A stretch of 64,000 nt of DNA, taken from the NCBI GenBank assembly GCA_033239525.1, contig BSYO01000026.1, positions 5,890,001 to 5,954,000 on the forward strand. The letters are read 5' to 3'. Source of the stretch: Nepenthes gracilis. Its lineage: Eukaryota; Streptophyta; Magnoliopsida; Caryophyllales; Nepenthaceae. Both the position numbers and the translations under genes were made by a program. The notes beneath the pieces were generated by a model, which was given only the letters and a program-made list of their open reading frames with translations, ran no database searches and was not told where the DNA came from. The number at the start of each line of letters is the position of its first letter. Within the stretch, counting starts at the first letter, position 1. Shown here in pieces: positions 58,123-64,000 of the stretch.

Positions 58123-61018
58123 TCACATATTAGTTATCATCATTATTATTGACTATATTGTCACCATCACCATAACCTCCCACCACTATTGCAGCCACCG
58201 CTGCTAAAGGGACAATCACCCCAACCATAAGCACCACCCAACGCTGCAAGCATCACCACCGTACCACCGTTGGCGCCACAACCACCATTCTACTCTAGCA
58301 TAGTTATTCCCATTACTCTCATAGTAAATAATTTCATATTTCTCTGGATTTGGTTATTTTTTAACCTTTTCGTTTAGAAAATATTCAGAGAGAATGAGTA
58401 AGACTATTAGTCATGGACTCAAGATATCCCATTCTCTGTCTTCATTAGTTGACTAAAACAGGAAAAGAATTCAATTTATTAAATCATTTAATAGAGAACT
58501 TGGGACTGAGCAAGTAAGGTAAGTCAAAATCAAGGGACTTTATTTTTATTAGAAATTTATCCCTTTAATCTGAACTATTATAAATTAATTTTTTAAAATA
58601 ATTAATTTTAATTTTAAATATAAATTTAAGGAACAATTATATTATATCTCCATAATAAATCTAGTCTTTGGTTTGAACGGCGTTCACTCCACCATTCAAA
58701 AAAGGGTCGGGAGATTTGATTTTTTATTTTAATTATTAATTTTTAAATAAATAATTATAATTTAAATTTTTTAAAATAATTAATTTTTAATTTTTAAAAT
58801 TATAGTTAATTATTAAAAATAAATATTTAAAAGATAAATACATGGTCTTTTTCTATTAAGACTCTCCAGAATTGCCCTTGAACCTCACACTTACAAGTGG
58901 CCGCCATAATGATTCGGATAAGAACGATTTATTTTTACCCAATCAAACGACAAGAAGGGCGCCGATTATCTACGACGCAATCATTATGGAATCATACACA
59001 TGACGGGATCACAGCACTACACGTGGCCTGTTGATACATAAAAGGATTTTATTATTGAAATTAACTTTTTTTGGCACTAGAATTTTTATTTATTTCCATT
59101 TTCATTTTTAATATTATATGCTGATATATAATACAAATTTTGATATTTATTATTTTGATATGAATTATACGATGAGAGTTATATCTCTTTCAAATGGACA
59201 ACTATATATGATATAATTTGTAATATTATATAAAATAATTATTGAGTAATATTATTTATATACTAATGTATATACTATTAATAACAAAATTATTACTTTT
59301 GGTATGAAAAGAGAGAAAGAAATGATAGAATAAAAATTAAAATAATGAGGGCTATATATTTAGTTTTAATAATTTTAATATTAATAAGTATACAAATAGA
59401 TATTTAAATAGGCGTTTTTATAATTGCTAGATCAATTATATCTTATATATTTGAATATTATATAATCAAACTATAATATGTTAAAAAAATTAATTATTAT
59501 AGACATGATAACATTAAAATAAATAAGTAAAGCTATACAAAAATAGATGATAAAAAATATTTATAAATATTTAAAAATTATAACTATTAAAGATAATATG
59601 AGAAAGTAATATTTCAGTAGGTTTGAATACTTATGAAGTAGGCCTAACAAAATACATATAAAAAACATGAGTTAATTATAATTAAATAAAAACAAAAATG
59701 ATATAGATCTAAAAAGTATAGAGTAATATGATAAAAATAATTCTGAAAATATTTAGGCTATTAAATATATTATAATTAATAACATATGATACGTTTTTAT
59801 ATTTGAATTACTGAACATTTTAGGAAACCACTTGGCATTTTTAATGGGTCGAGTTGAAGCGGGTCTAATCTTTATTATTCTGAATCCAGATCCTATGTGC
59901 CATAATTAACAAATAAGAGGTTAGAGGACGGTGAAATTTACTTTCTAATATATCATCTAACGTTCAATTTAGAAATCTTTTTATGATGAAAGGAAGATAG
60001 GAGGATGAAAAAGAAATATGTGAACACGTGTTCAAAGGATTAAGTGTTAGTAGAGTGTTAGGATCCAGTAAGTGCACTCAGCTAAAAAACAGTTTAATGA
60101 TGGAGAATTGAATTTCGATGAGTGCATTTAATTGGGGAGCAGTTTCAAAATGGAGGATTGAGTTCTGGCCGATATACTCGATTAGGGAATGGTTTTAAGT
60201 GTTAGAGTACTAAACTCTGAATGATGCGCTTGATTGGGAAGTAACTTTTTATATGCACCTAAATAAAAGGGTGGCTTAGTAGAAAAAACACCTTCTTCAG
60301 ATAGTGGCTCAAAGATCAAGAGTCATTCTCTTTAATCGTCTCTCCCTTTCAAATTTTTTCATCTCTGGAAAGTTCTCCTTCTCATGATGAGAAATGGAGG
60401 CATTTGTAGAGAGAGAATTGGAACGCAATTGTTAAAGTGTTGCTAGCACTGCATGGAGTGCCTAACAGAACAACTTTGCTGTCTTGTTGAGTGCGCTAAG
60501 GTCGCGATCCTCCTACAAGCTGCATTGTGCCAAACGATTAGAGTTACAGTTACATGGGATTGCCTATTGAGTTGAAACTATTGAGGTGTGTGCTACTGGG
60601 CCGTGCAATCTGAGCCTTAGGTTACAAAAAACTTTTTCTATACTATGATTTTTTGGGGTGCTTTTTTTTGTAGGACTGATTCTAAATTGATCAATAAGTT
60701 ATCAGATCTATCAATATAAGATTATTAAAAAAAATAAATTTATCTAAGAGATTCGCATTAGTTAATTTACTTTCAAGTATAAATATTTCATAAAAATAAA
60801 TGTTCTCACTTCAAATTTTAATTAATAAATTTAGAATAAAAAATTATAATTTGTTCTGACAGATGGGAAATTTTTGAACGGTTTTGATAGGAGAACGCAG
60901 ATTACTTTATTTCTCGCATCGCAGCGAATCCTAGCGCCTTGCTTAAATATTCATCGGCGTCCTCTTCCTGACACCTTAGAATTGGTTTCAATAATTGTGA
61001 GCTTCAGATCGCTCATCA

Positions 61019-61304
61019 ATGGAGGCTCAACTCAAGAGAGAAGATGAAGAGAGAGAAAAAGAGACAGCAAATAACATCATGGCCGATAGGAGGGCGACGG
61101 AGAGGAGGATCGAAGAAGCGTTCCACGAGCTAGAACAAATGACGAGTCTGAGTGTTAAAATGTCGAGTCCGGAAGCGAAGCTCGGGATGCGAGTGGAAGA
61201 TCTATGGGACATTCAGCAGCCGCAGTTGACTCCTACTGAGAAATTGAATGCTTGCTTCGAAGATATTCAGGTGTCTTCGTTTCCTAAAGCTTCTGCTTCT
61301 CTAG
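61019..61304 (+). CDS. SnRK1 regulatory gamma subunit-like (KING1-type), first exon
   Basis: Open from an ATG in good context (tcatcaATGGAG) to a donor at 61,305 (ctctag/gtaattt). The 95 residues start with a charged coiled-coil (KREDEEREKETANNIMADRR) and continue with SSPEAKLGMRVEDLWDIQQP and LTPTEKLNACFEDI. These match my recollection of the segment before the first CBS domain in plant SNF1-related kinase gamma-1 proteins. Such proteins bind nucleotides through CBS domains in energy signalling. No stop or shift is seen. A TATA-like taaatattca lies about 75 bp upstream. The CBS-coding exons would be past the intron and were not found before 64,000. A second possible donor is at 61,271 (cag/gtgtct). 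Confidence 0.62.
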
Positions 61305-64000
61305 GTAATTTAATGCGCCGGAATTCTACTTAATCGCGTTTAATTGCATGCTGATGATATGTCTTTTTTTTTGTCGCGGTAATGTTTTGGAAATTGATTG
61401 GTTGTGTCTAATTTATAATTGATATTGATTCGACTTTGTTTCCGTTAGTCTTGAATTTCTTGTTATTGTGTCGTTGATCCTTGGGTTGTTTGACTGTGAG
61501 CTGATTTTCGTACTTTCCTTTTTTTTTTTTTTCTTCCTATGGTAAGCTACACGCCACCATCTGATCTTTAAACAAATTATATGCCGTTGTCTTAACATCT
61601 GGGCAATTACATAACATTGTTTGGTGATTTCAAAAGAATTAACATACGTTGCGTTTTGGGTCACTTTTTTGTGAGTCGATCTCCCAATGAATGGATCATC
61701 TGAAAATTCGTTTGGTTCTTGTGTGAAGGCTCGCATGAGCGAAGGATTAAAGTAACGCAAGAGACGGCGTTCGGTGGATGCATGAGCGTAAGAAAAGAAG
61801 TATCAATGCCTGAGGAGGCGCATGTGCGCAGGTAGCATAATAGGCGTTACTTGTGCATGCCCAAGAGGTGCATATGCACATGTAGCAGATTAGGTGGTAC
61901 TTATGTGTGACAAAGGAGCGCTAGTGTGCCGAATCATAGAAAAAGGCCTTAGAGCGATTTTTAGGGTAATATCAAATATCATTTTCAACACAAGGAGCAC
62001 GATATAAAGAGAGAAGAGAGAAAAGAGAATAGAGGAAGAACCTTGGCATTCAATTGATATTCGATTTGAGTTTTGTTATTTGCTAAATTTGGGTAAATTA
62101 CTCTAGTTTTATTTGTAGAACGTATTATTATTTGATTGTTTATTTTTTCAGTATATTTTTTTATTGAGTTATAAGGTGTATTGGAATTATATTCAATCTA
62201 TCATTATACAGGTTATCTTAGAGGGATCTCAGAAGGTGGGTTATATATGTATTCGGAATTTTTATAGTGGATTTTTAAAAATATTTATTCAATAATTTTT
62301 CCTATTGTTGAAAAAAGTTTTTCACATTAAATATTGTTGTAGAACTTTGTGTGCTTGTTTGTGTAATTTTGTTCCTGGATTCTTACAATATTTTGTGGCT
62401 AAAAATTGATAGCAATTTGCTGGTTCATATTCTGTCATGACCTAGTATAAGCATGTAATAATAATGATGTTAAAAATAAAACTTAATCATAATCAAAGTG
62501 CAAACCAATAAGTTGAACCAAAACATAATCAAGATAACTAAACTGCAATCCCATGAATGGTCAAACTATTCCTATTCGGCTCAAATAAATATTGTACTTG
62601 CTTAATCAATAGTACGCTACAAGGAAAAAAATCTATCGATGATCCAATATATGAATAGCGAAAAAATATGCATCACTTCACAGCGGCACACTAGTCTGAA
62701 ACCATACGACAGAAGCTGAAATTCAATTATGGAAGATTAATCAAATCTAGTACAATATTTGAAATACAAGCCAAAATATAAATAAAAGCTTCTAACTATT
62801 CTCCTCAAATAGTTTTCCTTCCGATTCCACAATAATCCAAGCCTGGGCATATGGAAGGGGTTTTAAACATAGTAAAGTGGGCTCAATACTTAACAGTGTA
62901 TGAATAAATATAAGGATGTATATGAGTAAAATATACGGAAAGGACAATAAATTTTAATTAGATACGGAAATATGAAAACATCCAATCATCGATAAACATG
63001 TTCAAAAACACGATAACATATAAAATGTCCGACAATAACGAATGTACAAAAACATACAAAGGCTTATGAAAACATGTAAAAATATATTTAAAACATGAAA
63101 AACTTATGAAGTACATTAAAAAACATGTAAAAACCTAAGAATCAAGGATCAATGACTGATATATAACTAATATTGAAGGAAAAACTTTGAAGATCAGGCT
63201 ATATATATTTCTGATAGCTTATGGTTGATACACTATTGTTTAAGACTCATAGGTAGGTTATCTACTTCTAGGCTTTATAAATGGGGTCAAGTGCAACTTG
63301 TCTCACTCTTAGACGATAGACTTGATCTTCAAGTTGTATAGTATATTAAGACATGTTCAAATATTATCTATCAATTCTATTATAATGATTTTTATTGAGT
63401 CAAAATGAAAAATTTTATATCACATAACAAATATCTAAAACATTTCTGATCAGGAAAAAAGTACATTCAAATATATTAATGATTTCATAATTTTGTGACC
63501 AATATCTCAAATGTAAATATCAACCTTCAAAATATTTGAATGTTCATGCAACAAATATTCAAAAGAGACAGAAGCGGGTAACATGCATGTATATTTAAAT
63601 GATAAATGAAAGACAAATCAAAAAGATTTTAACAATAGATCAAAGAATGGTTTAGATGCAGTTGCCTTAAAATCAAAAATTTGTTCGATTTGACAGAACA
63701 GCTCCGAAATCAACTTCCTTTGCATTACCTCTCCACTTCTCTCTCTTCTCCTTTTCTATTTTTCTCTCTTCTCTGGAGAAATCAGTGGGAATGCCTCAAA
63801 AAATTACATAATTTCTTATATAAACAGACATGGGCACGTGCATTAGTCAAGTTCTCATTAGGTATAAAGTCTAGACACATGCACGCACAAGCACACCCAA
63901 GCCATGCATGAGAGCCATTCACACTATTAGCCCACACACGAGTGTGCGTCTCCCATGCACGGTGTGGCCCATACTACTAACCCACGCAGAGAGCATCTCC
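61305..64000. other. Intron or downstream AT-rich sequence with LTR-like patch
   Basis: If the exon at 61,019 is real this is its first intron. 61,700-62,040 is GC-richer with repeated gcatgtgcgcaggtagc and gcatatgcacatgtagc words, a TATA-like gatataaagag and purine runs, and looks like part of an LTR. From 62,436 (gtcatgacctagtataagc) a dispersed repeat like that at 4,077 begins. No CBS-domain exon was recognised. Confidence 0.4.

Larger units (their letters stand above)
56716..60890. other. AT-rich intergenic sequence
   Basis: No gene recognised. 57,238-57,302 is GGT-rich, 57,750-58,290 is built of att/acc-rich low-complexity text, and 58,700-58,830 is nearly pure A/T. A series of loosely similar units of about 60 bp (gatggagaattgaatt, aatggaggattgagtt and related words) is visible at 60,050-60,240. 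Confidence 0.55.

Noticed and set aside
58700..58830. Possible long AT hairpin or MITE
   Set aside because: Complementarity is what near-pure A/T sequence gives by chance. No clean inverted ends or target duplication.

Overview
This looks like nuclear DNA from a flowering plant, probably a dicot. It is AT-rich and gene-poor. It is packed with decayed plant retrotransposons of the Ty3/gypsy Tat type and the Ty1/copia type, plus a Mutator-like transposase relic. Split-gene pieces with plant-type introns sit between them. A piece of the plastid gene ycf2 also lies in the window, so organelle DNA has moved in.

Layout. 1-5.9 kb: a three-copy 122-bp tandem array, then a dead MULE transposase (+). 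5.9-10.9 kb: Tat element A (-), with gag, protease, RT, two RNase H domains and integrase remains but no visible LTRs. 12.8-22.1 kb: Tat element B (-). Its 5' LTR and primer site have readable ends and its 3' LTR is partial. It has lost protease and RT, and it carries a separate ORF on the opposite strand between integrase and 3' LTR. 23.1 kb: a tiny exon resembling the plant DUF1475 membrane family. 26.2-32.1 kb: copia element A (-), with a 1.25-kb solo LTR nested in its gag-protease region. 32.1-35.8 kb: copia element B (+), head to head with A. 36-37.4 kb: another copia gag relic. 38.7-46.9 kb: a mosaic that reads like organelle, mainly mitochondrial, DNA, with internal duplications and a ycf2 fragment. 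48.8-49.4 kb: a broken ferritin first exon (-) with a duplicated leader. 49.8-53.4 kb: remnant of a third Tat element, C (-): 3' LTR plus opposite-strand ORF. 53.4-56.7 kb: a NOP56 pseudogene (+) with recognisable introns, one holding a solo LTR with a perfect 5-bp target duplication. 61.0 kb to the right edge: a plausible first exon of an SnRK1 gamma (KING1-like) gene whose later exons would lie outside the window.

Almost all coding material is broken by stops and frameshifts. The only reading frame with a reasonable chance of belonging to a live gene is the exon at 61,019-61,304. The most interesting structure is the opposite-strand gene of Tat elements B and C. In both it has its own TATA box. 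In C it also has a Transposase_28-like N-terminus, a 72-nt frame-preserving intron, a coiled-coil C-terminus and its own polyadenylation signal. That is a complete transcription unit running against gag-pol.

All calls come from reading the sequence and the translations by eye. Element ends given as round numbers are approximate.
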